A stretch of DNA of 64,000 nucleotides. Origin: Ornithodoros turicata. Taxonomy: Eukaryota; Arthropoda; Arachnida; Ixodida; Argasidae. Within the stretch, counting starts at the first letter, position 1. Each line of letters starts with the position of its first letter. A program made the position numbers and the translations under genes. The notes below the pieces were generated by a model that was not told the origin of the DNA, did no database searches, and worked only from the letters and a program-made list of their open reading frames with translations. Shown one piece after another: positions 22,203 through 32,870 of the stretch. The stretch spans positions 397,000-460,999 of the forward strand of contig NC_088207.1 in assembly GCF_037126465.1 (NCBI RefSeq), written 5' to 3'.

Positions 22203-23590
22203 TATGCCTCGGCAGCATATGCGAATGGATGAGGGTGAAAAGCCTGTCAGTATCCACTCCGAGCTTAGGGGGCTCCGCCACTTAGACAACTTGGCCACGT
22301 CCAGAAGCAAGCACTCTCTTTTTTCTGCCCTCGTAAAAAGGTCACACACGTCTCTCGGCCGCTTGGCCAGCGTATACGCTACTAGCGCCCTGGCCCACAG
22401 TGAGCGATCGCCTCAACATCCTGCTGGGTTACCTTCAGTGCCATGGCGAGAGTTTGTACCGGGTGTAACGCTCGACGTTCCGGGCCTTCATAAAAAGAGG
22501 GAATGTAGCCCCCTGGTCGCTAGAACGGCGGCTGAGAACCTCATAACTGACGTCTACCACTCACATACTCTGGTATTCACTCATGGCTCTATTGACGATC
22601 GTACCAAAAGTGCCACGTGTGCCTTCCACATCCCGTCAGTGAACGTGTCCTGGCAAGAGAGATCATCGCGTTACCCGATATCCTCCACGACTGCTGAGCT
22701 CCTGGCTCTCCTGCATGCAGATGCTGCGGTCCAGGTACGAGGGTTTGCCAGAGCAGTCCTACTCACAGACTCGAGAAGCGCTCTATGGGACGTGATGAAC
22801 CCCATGTGTGACAACATCTTAGCGCGAAGCATCAGAAGATCGTGCGCCCAACATAAACAAGCTGGAGGCGATATCGCCTTCCAATGGATACCGTCCCACG
22901 TCGGTGTCGGCGGCAACGAAAGGGCGGACCAGCTGGCGTCCTCGGCACACCTGGGCTGCAGCAATGTTTTGCCAACTCCGGACGACGCCGACAGGCAGAT
23001 GTCTGTTCAGCTCCTTGTTGAACAGCGCCACCCTGGAATACGGGACATCATGCATCATAATCGCCCTCCTCTTCCCACGAAAAATGTTCCTCGAAGCATC
23101 CAGACCATGCTCCATAGGCTCCGCACTGGGTGCGCGTTCACCAATTCTCGGCTGTTCAAGATAGGCTCTAGGGGTGACGCCTGCTGTGGCCACTGTCAAC
23201 AACCCGAAACAATCGAACACGTCCTGCGAGACTGCCGAGCATACCATTCTGCGCGCGAAACACATCTCCCTCGCTCCACCTCGGGATCGCTAGCAGACAT
23301 CCTCTACCCCGCTGGTTCTTCTGCCGAACGTTCCGCCAAAGCAAGAAACCTCATTCTCTTCCTGCTGAAGACAGGCCTTGCTGATCGACCCATCTAATAC
23401 TGTACTCTCCCCGATGAATTCGTGCACCTCACTGCATCCCCATCCTTCAACCTCCTCTCTCCTCCATCCGTCCGTCCTTCCTTCCTGTTTTGTTTTGCTA
23501 TGCGTTTTCCTTTTCTTTTTTTGGCTATAGTCGTGACGACGCCCACTTCTGTGTGGCCAACAACGGCGAGCCTATCCTGCCATCACCCCT
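22203..23590 (+). pseudogene. I-like LINE ORF2 3' part: RNase H plus zinc motif, with 3' UTR
   Basis: An open frame of about 397 codons (stop near 23395) begins inside the inverted flank of the MITE, so the element is 5'-truncated. RNase H is recognisable: the first acidic site reads FTHGSIDD, where the family has TDGS, so D is replaced by H (codon 22582-22584). The glutamate (STTAELLAL), the second Asp (LLTDSRSAL) and the last motif (WIPSHVGVGGNERAD) are kept. A C-terminal C-x2-C-x7-H-x4-C zinc motif (CCGHCQQPETIEHVLRDC) follows. The pyrimidine-rich 3' UTR runs to about 23590, where a MITE scrap ATTTTTAAGAGTG abuts it. A second copy of the tail is at 61895-62425. The D-to-H change suggests a dead enzyme. 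Confidence 0.85.
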
Positions 23591-23603
23591 CCCCCTCATT
23601 TTT

Positions 23604-23880
23604 AAGAGTGTAGTTCCCTACAGTAGCTCTTGCAGCCGAGTGGACTGACCGATTACTGGAGCTGACCTGCAGCGATGCTTCAACAATGCTCGTTTTGCTC
23701 AACAATGTTGCCCTTTGCTCTGGCTTCTTGATGCTTCTGGCTTCTTCTGTCATATGACGCTGTTGTGCAGCAGCGGTGGCGCTGAGCCAACACTATTCCT
23801 TGTTGGAGGTGTGCTCCGAGGGCTATTCTGTCGGCGGCGGGGCACCGTACATTTCAGTACCGGCTGCGACAGCGGCGCCA
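23604..23880. other. Unassigned stretch upstream of the Tx1-like LINE
   Basis: No recognised gene; it may be the 5' part of the following LINE in a decayed form. Confidence 0.3.
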
Positions 23881-24303
23881 AACACACGCGAGGAATCCTT
23901 TCCAGCGCGGAGTGTCTAGCAACACTAGCAACGACGATGCTATCCAGGACGTTCTTAGACGTCTTGCCTCCCTAAAGATGCGTGCCTGGGAAGATTTTGC
24001 GGCGTTGCAGGCAGCTGAGCGGTGGTCGCAGGAGTCCTGCTGTTCGCGCCTTCTTCTTGGCCGCTTTTTTCGTCGCCCTCCAAATGCTGCTGCGGAGCTG
24101 GTGCCCTCTGGCGGGTCTGTTCAGGCTAGTCCTGAAGGCGTTCGGTCAATTTTTCGTGACCACTTCGCCGCCTTGTACGGCGCAGTCGTGTCTACTGATG
24201 CCGCAAAGCAAAACTTTCTGCCGACTCACAAGCACTTCGTCCTTAGCGCAGATCCGTTTACTCTGGACGAGTATACGGGCCGCCGTTAAGGCCCTGCGAA
24301 CTG

Positions 24304-26274
24304 CACTCTAAGAAAAACGGGTTGAAAAGGGGTAGAAGCGCATCAGTTCTCCACGACCTATTTTCCCTCTACCGACAGCAGGTTGAAGTAGTGCTGTTTC
24401 TGCCCTTTTACTCAACTCTCTACCCCTAACAGTAGAACCACTGTGGCAATTTTATCACTACTAGGGTTCAAGTAAATATTTTTTTCTTTTTGTGTGTTTC
24501 ATAGCAGGGTCACTAATGGAAGTGTAAATGGAGTCACTGATGTGACGACAGTAGTTGAGGTTTACTAATCCTGCGCACAAAGGCGTTTGGTCCACCTTCG
24601 AGGTCACTGTTCAAGAGATTAGCCAGAGCGACCAAACACAGAGTGTCTGCGCTTGCGCGGAATCGCTGATTGCGTAAAAGGGCTCCGCATAGAGACGAAA
24701 GCTGAAAGTTACAGACTGTGGGTTTGCACGTGGATATTGTTGCACCGAAGACCATGCGTGCGGCCTAATGGCTATGCTGAGTCGGGAATTCGCATCTCCG
24801 TGGTGGAGGGCGTTGTCGGTTCAGCTGCAATAATATGAACATAAGCAAGATGGAGGACAGAATCAGGTGAGTAATTTTGATATTCAACATTATCCTTCCC
24901 GAACGTATTATATGCCGTGATCAGATGTGCTTTGCGCAGTGCGTGTTCGGCTTGATCGTCATGTTGCCGGACACTTTTTAAGGATCTTATGAAACTGCAA
25001 TATCACCAAATGCGTTTGTGTAATACACGCAGGTCACCATGACAACTTTGGCACGGCACCTTATCAGCGCCCGCCGGATGTGACTACAGGATCCACTTCG
25101 AAAATGAAGAAACGGGGCCATAAGATACGGTGAGCCGCTGTTTGATGGGAGAAGGTACTCATCGCTGGAGTCTTGGTTTTTGGATGTTCTCAGTGTTATT
25201 TATTTATTTGACTTGTGTGCACAGCCAGCCTTGTGTGTGCTCTGATAGCCTTCTTCTTTCTGTATGCTTATTTCTGAGGGAATCACACACGTAACATATT
25301 TCTGAGGAGTGAAACATGTACCGTCGTTATTATTTATCGCTTATCTTAAATGCTCTATTAATGCCATTTACATTTCAGTTGAATTCATCCGTCCTGCCAC
25401 GTGTTCCTCCGGGCAGATATTACACACCGAGCGGATATTCGTGTGTATTTAGAGTGACACAGTAGTATGAAACGTCAAGCCCTCAGAAGTCATCCCGATG
25501 CCCTTGTTATGGTGAATCGATGTGGAATTTATGTGCGAGACAGTCCATGCAAGTGCTGTGCAGTCTGATAGATGCAGCAATGAAGTCGTCTGTGTTGTGT
25601 CGTGTTTTCTTTCGTGTCTTCGTGCTCAGGCTTCTTCAATATAGATGTACTATTCGCATTGGTAAGCGCAAGTGCACAATTCCAATTGTGACGTGGTAAT
25701 AAAATGCTGTGACCAGTAACTGTTGTCTATATATTCTATCTCATCCACACAAATACTATACTTCAAGTTTTTCTCAAAAGGGCAGAAGTCCTTCCTGAAA
25801 GGCGGAGTAAATAGTTCCCTACAAGGTCTAAGTGCTCCGTCATTACGGGTAGAGATATGCCACCGGTAGGCACAGCGCCAATAATAGTAGAGATTCTTAC
25901 TATTTCCGGTAAAAATTATCTTCCAATAAGGGAGAACAGTTCTACTCACGGTAGAACTGCCTTCCAGGAATGCTAGAGTATTTAGCGTCAAGATGAGGAG
26001 ATATTTGTCATCCTTGGGGTAGAGGTGTCTTCCACATGGATAGAAAAGAATAGACCCCCCAGAGGAATAACAGTTAACCATGTAGGGGCAGAATTTTGCC
26101 ACTAACAGGGTAGAATTCTCTTCACACTCAGGGGTAGAACTGTTCTACCAGTGTGGTAGAAATGGAGGGGTAGAAGTGTTTCTACCCCTCACTTTCTACC
26201 CCAAAAGGATTGAAAATCTGTAACAACACACTTCTATCCCAAAAGGTAGAAAATTACACCTTTTTTTCTTAGAG
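24304..26274. mobile_element. Word-array DNA element, GGTAGAA family (CACTCTAAG ends)
   Basis: Left end CACTCTAAGAAAAACGGG; right end CCTTTTTTTCTTAGAG, lacking the final TG. The target dinucleotide TG is present on both sides (24302-24303 and 26290-26291). GGGGTAGAA, CTACCCC and GGTAGAA words crowd the first ~180 bp and the last ~580 bp (25690-26274). The core (24480-25640) is word-free and has no transposase. Inserted into the LINE linker after the codons for KALRT. The right edge carries a 15-bp inverted copy of the flank. Confidence 0.8.
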
Positions 26275-26307
26275 CCGGGAGACCTTCCATGGAAGGTCTC
26301 CCGGCTC
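26272..26307. repeat. Perfect 36-bp palindrome at a transposon/LINE junction
   Basis: GAGCCGGGAGACCTTCCA is immediately followed by its exact complement TGGAAGGTCTCCCGGCTC. The right half is native LINE sequence (the homologous LINE at 59474-59440 has it). The left half is an inverted copy fused to the element end. Confidence 0.95.
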
Positions 26308-26864
26308 CAATGGTCTCCCTGCAGAACTCTATAAGTGCTTATGGCGTACGCTCTCCGCTTTCAGCGTTATTCAATGGCTGCTTGGCGGACGGCCTCCTAT
26401 GCCCCTCCATGCGAGAGGGTGTAGTAACGCTACTATGCAAAGACTCGTCTAGGAAGCGGGACCCGAATGTGTACCGGCCCGTTTTCCAACTTAATACGGA
26501 CTACAAGATAGTTTCGACCGCAATTCTGCGTTCTTGTAGTTCCCTCCTGTCAGGTCTGTGCTGTTCCTGGACGGTCAATCAACTTGCACACACAGGCCCT
26601 GCTTGACGCCATTTACTGGGCGCACAGCCGTCAGCGACCCCCGGTACTGGTGCCTTTTGACCAGAATAAGGTGTTTGACAGGGTGCATCGTGGGTATATG
26701 TTCCGTGTGCTGGAGGTGGCTGGCTTCCCTCTGGTGCGCTGGATTAAGGCCCTATACAAAGATTCCTCTCCCGCTGTCGGCGTAAACGGGTGCGTTTCCG
26801 ATAGGTTCCCCATGAAGACCGCTGTGCGGCAAGGCTGTCCTTTGTCCCCGGCGTTGTATGCCAT

Positions 26865-28526
26865 CCCTAGTAAAAAATAAAAAATAACAGCCTGGATCCA
26901 CTGTGGAACCAGCCTGGAAAAGCCATTCCAGGCTGGCTGGCTAGGCTGGCCAAAGCTGTTTCCATGCTGGGTCCAGTGCTGTTTGAATTTCCATTCTGAG
27001 ATCATCCAACTTCCATTCGGAAACCAGGATGGTTCCCTGCTGGAAATGGGATGAAATGGAAAAAGCCAAGCTGGAAATGGGATGTCCCAGCGAGTACGCT
27101 GTGCTGTGGCAGATTCTTGGCTGTGAATGCTGTGAATAAAATTTTGGCTCATATAAGCACACAAAAAGCCGAAATTAATTTCGCAAATGTGTGCAAATGC
27201 TTTATTTATGCCCAAATATAATAAAATAAATAAATAAAATAGTAATAAAAATAAATAAATAAAATAACACATAAATAAATATCCAAAAGTGGGCAAGGTT
27301 ATGCACAGAACACTACGTACATGACTAGATTGCAAAACAAAAAAATTACTGTTCATTGGCTTCACGCTGCGAGGTGGTGGTGGTGGTGATGGTGAAATGG
27401 CTTGCCGTTGTCGGCCTCACGTAGGTGGGCAAAGTCACGACTTACGCCCTGGGGGAATGTGCGTCCTGGGCCGACTTCTAAGGGAGACGTGACGTGAGCT
27501 TTCCTGGCCTGTCAAACAGAAATTATAGCAATAATGGTCTCATCGTAAAATGCGACTACCCGCCATCGGCATCAACTCAGAATCTGCTTTGAACTGGGAA
27601 ACGTCGGTTGTCGTGTTGTCGTCTAAGGTACACCCTGGTAATTTAGGTGTTCCCTCCTAAATTTCACCTTCGCCGACCGAACAAAAATGTGAACGTCTTT
27701 ACATTTGTATAGTCGTGTGCTCTCTTATGCATCTTGTTCCTGAACCCGCGCACGAGCTCTATTACGACAAAGGGTAAGCGGTGTGTGTAGTACGGTTGAT
27801 CCTCAAGTCCTAAATCTGAACCAAGGGGTACGGTAGTGACCCGATACTTATCTATAGATATCGGAACTGCCATCATGATGCGTCATTGTCGCTCTTGCAC
27901 GGCACAGACTTATTTTGTCGGTCAGTTAAATGAGAACGAGCGCCTGACAAGTGACTGCACATGCATGCATCAAACTTTGCATCAAATTGTGTGATATCAC
28001 ATTGTCGTCTTACAGTGTTGCCACTGTTGCCACTATTTGTAGTATATTTGTTATCATACGTATAATGTGGTGTTAGTTATTCTTATTTAAAATATTTGAA
28101 TTTATTGCTGATTGTCCCTTTGTTCATTTGTTAGCGTGTTTCCAGTTTCTGCTTTGTGCAACAATTTATCTTCTATAAGTTGCTTCTATTTGAGCGGAAC
28201 CTCCTGTCTTGAAACACGGGTTCCACCAGAAGGTAGGCTGAAGTCCAAGCACTCCTACATCGGGACACGATGTACACATATTCCGGCTGGAGACCTGCTG
28301 CATATCCAGCCTTGTTCCAGCCTGTGTCCACTGTGGAACTCGTTCTAGACCATTCTTTATCCGGCTGGATGCAGCCTGTTTCTGGGACAAGCCCGTTTCC
28401 AAGCTAGATCCAGTTAAATTCCAGGCTGGAACCATCCTGTTTCCAGGCTAGATCTAGTTATATTCCAGGCTGGAAATAATCCAGCTGGAATTCCCACTGC
28501 ATTTCCAGATGGAATTTTTACTAGGG
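26865..28526. mobile_element. Word-array DNA element, CCAGGCTGGA family (CCCTAGTAAAAA ends)
   Basis: Ends CCCTAGTAAAAAAT and ATTTTTACTAGGG, flanked by AT on both sides (26863-26864 and 28527-28528). The LINE would read GCCATAGTC without it, so AT is the 2-bp duplication. CCAGCCTGGA, TTCCAGGCTGG and CCAGCTGGAA words fill 26880-27080 and 28200-28515. The core (27090-28190) is AT-rich with an AAAT microsatellite (27220-27275) and no transposase. Confidence 0.9.
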
Positions 28527-28641
28527 ATAGTCTTTAGTCCTATCCTAGAAACCTTAGCAACCTGCCTTCGACTTGTTATGTTTCCGTTGCCAGCCTCGTG
28601 GAACCTTCCTCTGTTCGCGTACGCAGATGACCTCTCCTTAA

Positions 28642-29257
28642 AGGGACTATGAAACGTTTTTTTCTTCGTTTCGTTCGAAAGAAGACATTTTTCTGAGTCT
28701 AGAACCGAAATTTTACTTTCGTCGCGCGAGCGGATTTCTCGGGAGCGAATTTAAACGGAGCGGCGAAGGGAGGACAGCTGGCGCCGCGCCGTGACGAGCT
28801 GCCGAGCGGAGACACAACGGGTAACTTGACGCGACTACGGCCGGCTCAGCAACACGTCATCGTGACGTGTTGCCGAGCCGAGGAATCCCGCCAGGAGCAT
28901 GCGCCGTAGGATCCCGCGTATGCGTTCATCGGGAGTGGAAATCTCCATGACAGCAGCTTTCGCGCGATCGGCAGATTTCGGCAGTGGCGGCAGCCACAGC
29001 GCGAGCTCGCGGCATTACTTGCCATTGTGCAACACCGGTGACGTAACGGGGAACCGAAGAGCGGTCCGTACAGTTACACCATCGGCAGGGAAATATGCGC
29101 GGGAGAGGAGGAACGCGGAAGAGACATTTCCAGCGCGCGCTCCTCGCAGAGTGAAGCGATTTCGTCCGGAAAAATTTGTGGCATATTAGTTTCTCTGCGG
29201 GAAGAACAGTTTCCATCGAAAAAAAAGTATGGGGGTTCGGGAAATTTCATAGTCCCT
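28642..29257. mobile_element. TTAA-target (piggyBac-like) MITE inside the LINE YADD region
   Basis: TIRs AGGGACTATGAAA and TTTCATAGTCCCT, flanked by TTAA on both sides (28638-28641 and 29258-29261). The TTAA is part of the LINE codons right after FAYADDLSL, and the LINE reading resumes with ILSNEDSIGR. TTAA plus AGGG/CCCT ends fits piggyBac; Kolobok elements also use TTAA. The GC-rich body holds ~96-codon frames on both strands that I take as by-products. Confidence 0.9.
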
Positions 29258-30115
29258 TTAATACTCAGTAACGAGGACTCGATAGGTCGTATTCACGTTA
29301 TGTTAGAGAGATACGGTCCTGTATCGAATGCACGAATCAACGGAGAAAAAAAACGCTGCGCTGTTCATTAATGTCACTCCCTCCTGTCCATCTCCATTCG
29401 GGATCCCTGCTAGGAACGAGGTGCGGATCCTCGTGCGGATCCTCGGATCCTCCTAGTTTTGAACGTCCGTCGCCTAAGCGCATCATTCCCGTCCGAGGAT
29501 TTCTGTGTCTGGTACGTCAAGCAGCTTTATGCCGCTCTTCTGGAGCTCCTTCCGACGGCTAGCTCGGCTGTGCCTCGCGTGGCTTCATATTACGGCCGGC
29601 TGGTTGGATGCGCGCCGTGCAAGCTTGCAGTGGCGTCTTGCACACGACGTTTTACCTCTCAGGGACAGGTTGTTCCGCTTCGGTTTGACCAGGCCTTTTT
29701 GCCCTTTCTGCCCTAACTTTGAAACGTCGGAGCACGCTTTCTACTCCCGTCTACTGTCATAATTGTCTACTCTAAGATTTTTTGTGGCGCAAGGCTGAGG
29801 TGCTATACGCATTCCGTTCATTCGGTGGGGGACGGTCCAGTTAGTGAGCCCGCTCCCAGTTCCAGTTTGCGATAGACGCCAGTTTATCCTCCTGGCGGTA
29901 GAAATAAAAAAAAGCTCTGGATAGCACGTTGCATAGCTGTGCACGGTGGCCGTGCTCGCACCGCCGTCGAGGTACCCAACAGGGTCAGAGCGGGCATCCG
30001 TAGAGTGCTTTACAGGGAGAGGGCAGACCTTGGGGCCGTCCAGTTTGGAAGGCAGTGGCAAACATCAGCGACCATCTTCGAAGAAAGCAATGGTAGGTAT
30101 GTAATCCGCTTCTAA

Positions 30116-30345
30116 TATCATTTGTGCTGCTGTCCCACGTGCAACTCTCCGTGAGTATTGGTTTGTTGCGAGGTGGCATCTAGCACGTACATCAATCCCA
30201 GACCTGCCGTTAGCTCGTCTTCGGGTGTTGGCGTTGCGATGGTTGTAGATTAGTGCGTTTGCTACGTTAAAGGGAGCCAGCATCCAAGAGATATGGCTGG
30301 TCTTCCACCATGATGCCAATACATTACATTTGAAATGCTGTCTGA
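30116..30345. other. Unassigned stretch between LINE end and IR pseudogene
   Basis: A minus-strand frame reaches into it (peptide ASWWKTSHISWMLAPFNVAN), which I cannot assign. It could be residual transposon coding sequence. Confidence 0.3.
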
Positions 30346-31003
30346 CTAGGGTATAATAGGCTTTGTGTATCCGCATATACGGCCATGGACGCAGTGGACT
30401 CGATGTGTCCCTCCGTTGAGTTCTACTGTGGCAGTCTCGGTGAATGTCCTCGCAGATTCAGCCTTCGGTAGCTGTGACAAACGATACATGAAACGGTGAT
30501 ACTGACTAAAATCTGGTGCTAGGAACGCTGTACAATTGATTAGAAGTATGTGCGAAAATGTTCCTATGGGCCTGGGAGTGTGGAAATATGCACTCAATAC
30601 GACGTTGACCGCGTAGAGAGTTAGTGACGGCGTGCGTGGTAATCTCTTTTCATAAACTAGTTGTATCCTTCTGAAATTGTCTAAGTTACAAATCACTTTT
30701 AATGCTCGCGAAACATGTATTGCACCGGAAATCGTCACTGTTGAAGTGTTCCCGGACAGTGACGACGATCTGGTGACGGAAGAACTGCGTGAGACGGGAG
30801 AAGACCCAGCTGTGCTGAGCTGCACATTTGGGAGCCCTTAAGATAAGTCATTAAGAGGCAACTGTCGCCGCCGAAATGCTTGTTCATGTAGTCGGTGAGC
30901 CTGGCAGATGTAGTGAACTTCTCCCATGGCTCACTTGCAACATCACCAGAACATCTCCCACTTGCAACATCACCAGAAAGGTAGTAAATGCAAAAGACTT
31001 CAT
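30346..31003 (-). pseudogene. Ionotropic receptor pseudogene, N-terminal half only
   Basis: The minus strand has the 5' half of a close paralogue of the IR at 34603. It begins with the same start codon context (31003, MKSFAF) and keeps EPWEKFTTSAR, DYMNKHFGGDS, VSRALKVICNLDNFRR, RLPRTPSLTLYA, SAYFHTP and LLINCTAFLAPDFSQY. Homology extends ~100 bp upstream of the start. It is broken by a local duplication just after the start (GGTGATGTTGCAAGTG occurs twice), at least one frameshift, and a stop near 30346. The ligand-binding core and all membrane segments are absent. It is in inverted orientation 3.6 kb from the intact gene, so the pair is a local inverted duplicate. Confidence 0.9.
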
Positions 31004-31540
31004 TTAGCGACTCTCCGATCACCGTTACTGAGAAACAGTTATTGCGAATTGATGTGTTCGCGTGCGCAGCATGTTGCCGACACGGCTGTGTCGGTGTTGT
31101 TTGGTGTCTTGAGAGCTTTGTGCTGTCTGAGCCATGTTTGAGAGTTGTCTTCAAAGAGGCGTAACCATGTTTCACGATTCATCGAGTAGAGTGCTGTCGT
31201 GGAGGGCAGATAGCGGCCCGGTATCCAACAAATAGATCATGCGTCTATTGAGATTATAAGGTTGACGTCTAACGACGAATTCGACTGATCAATTTGGTGG
31301 AAGCGCTTACATATTGTAGCGTGTTTACCACGATGACCCTGAAAGAAATATTGGGCAGTACTTTGACCGTACCTGACAAGACTGCCGTTAGGGTCTGTAC
31401 CCACATATGTGGTACGCACGTGTTGTGCGGAAACCGCGTGCGATAGGCCGCTGTGCGAAACCGCTGGGCGACAGGAGAGAGCGCATGTCGCCCATAGCAG
31501 CATGTATCGCTTACGGTTAGAGAGGCTCTCAAGACCCTCA
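31004..31540. other. IR-pseudogene upstream region, no other gene
   Basis: The first ~100 bp matches the 5' flank of the intact IR (AACATGCTGCGCAC, ACACATCAATT). The rest is unassigned. Confidence 0.45.
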
Positions 31541-32236
31541 CACTCTAAGAAAAAAAGGAGTACTTTTACTCCTTTTGGGGACTAAATGCATTGCCACAAA
31601 AAATAGTCCCTTTCGGGAGTAAATGCACGGGAGTAAATGAATGTTACATAGTGGAGACTGCATTCCACTTGCTGCTGTAAGAGTCCCAGGTACATCATTG
31701 ATGTGCATGCATGAAAATACTTTGAAGCAAACCGCCAACCGTGATGTATCGAGTGATATAAAATCTTGCGCCATACTAGGGCGCAATTTGCGAAGAAAGA
31801 TGCGCTAAATTTCATGATAGGCAAGCCTGAGCGATGGGCAAGACACATAAACAAACACAAACACGAAGCCTTCGTGTTTGTGTTTATGTGTCTTGTCCAT
31901 CGCTCAGGCTTGCCTATCATGGAATTTATCCACCAGCTAGCCTGCATTTACGCCATTCTGTCAAAGATGCGCAAACTGTTTCTTACTCTGTGTGTCTGGA
32001 AAATTGCTACGTTGTCTGAGTATACAGCCTTATGTCGTTCAAATTGACCAAGGCCACACATTTACATAGACGGTTGCTTTCAGGAGACCATTCGCGATTT
32101 AGTGACAATTTGCAGTCCTGGGGAGTAAATGTCGGGACTGAACGTCGGGTTAGGGTACTAAAATGGGGAGTAATTCCAGTCTAGGGAGTAGAAGCTGCAA
32201 TTACTCCCAGTTTTACTCATTTTTTTTCTGAGAGTG
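31541..32236. mobile_element. Word-array DNA element, GGGAGTAA family (CACTCTAAG ends)
   Basis: Ends CACTCTAAGAAAAAAAGGAG and TTTTTTTTCTGAGAGTG, with CA on both sides (31539-31540 and 32237-32238). GGAGTA/TACTCC and GGGACT/AGTCCC words occupy about 120 bp inside each end. The middle holds a large palindrome (31807-31931). 696 bp, no transposase. Confidence 0.85.
31807..31931. repeat. Near-perfect ~60-bp-arm palindrome with no spacer
   Basis: Centred at 31869 in CACGAAGCCTTCGTG. The arms include GATAGGCAAGCCTGAGCG and its complement. Differences are about two substitutions and a 4-bp indel in the AAACAAACAC run. Confidence 0.9.
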
Positions 32237-32479
32237 CATAAGGCGATGCCTCATAACTGGGGTAAGGCAACGCTTACCTGACGACTTTTGCAAGATGGTG
32301 GGTTTCCAATCCGTTAGGCTCAGCACTCCCATCAGAGGGGGTGTTGAAATGCATATAAAGAAACGTCTAGTCTACATTTTTAGATTAAGTGTATGACGTT
32401 CTTCCGCTTCTTTGCAATATTTACCTTCCTAACACTTTCGCTTATTTTTGAAAACAACTGCTCCCGATACGGAACTACA

Positions 32480-32870
32480 CCCCTGTCGAGATACGACCTT
32501 TTTGGCCTGCCGACTCTACACTATGGTTTGCGAACATTGAAGCTCAATTCCTCCTGCGTGGTGTTATACTACACAAGTCACCAAATTCTACTATCGTCGT
32601 CGGTGCGCTTGACCCGAACGAGGCTGTGGAGGTCCGTGACATCATCACCGACCCTCCGGTGGACAACCCGTATGACGTCCTGAAAACTGTCCAGACCAGA
32701 TGCCCCACTGCGTCTGAACATAAGCGGTTCCGTCAGCTCCTTGACCCCCGAGGTCCTCGACGACCATAAGCTCTCACAACTCATCCGGAGTATGCAACAG
32801 CTCTACTAGGCGACAGCGCTATACTTCCCTCGACGAGTCCATACTCCTGGACCTTGTACCGCCAACTGTA
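32480..32870 (+). pseudogene. Ty3/gypsy gag fragment
   Basis: One plus-strand frame reads RPFWPADSTLWFANIEAQF, then ALDPNEAVEVRDII, NPYDVLKT and SEHKRFRQLLD, which matches the arthropod Ty3/gypsy gag capsid region (FW..DP.LWF...EAQF). The frame shifts near 32750 and continues as DDHKLSQLIRSMQQL before breaking again. There is no zinc knuckle or pol nearby. A dead fragment; it need not derive from the same copy as 1-940. Confidence 0.75.

Larger units (their letters stand above)
23880..30115 (+). mobile_element. Tx1-like LINE copy split by three nested DNA elements
   Basis: Four LINE blocks read on in order: 23880-24303 (linker with ESCCSRLLLGRFFRRPPNAA and VRSIFRDHFAALYG), 26290-26864 (RT: RDPNVYRP, FQLNTDYKIVSTAIL, VPFDQNKVFDRVHRGYMF, AVRQGCPLSPALY), 28527-28641 (FAYADDLSL catalytic box) and 29258-30115 (post-RT and C terminus). 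The insertions are 24304-26289, 26865-28526 and 28642-29257. Removing them restores an unbroken LINE reading at the second and third junctions. Other damage: a frameshift at ~24285, a GGATCC-rich deletion at ~29420-29460, and frame changes after 29560. The C terminus ends with TAA at about 30115 (IRRVLYRERADLGAVQF). Clade assigned from RT and C-terminal motifs. Confidence 0.85.

Noticed and set aside
22819..23265. 148-codon minus-strand frame
   Set aside because: Antisense to the LINE RNase H region.
26631..27365. 244-codon minus-strand frame
   Set aside because: It crosses the junction of the LINE RT and the CCCTAG element and is antisense to the RT; a chance frame.
28899..29216. Overlapping 96-codon frames on both strands
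   Set aside because: They lie in the GC-rich body of the TTAA MITE and have no recognisable domain.
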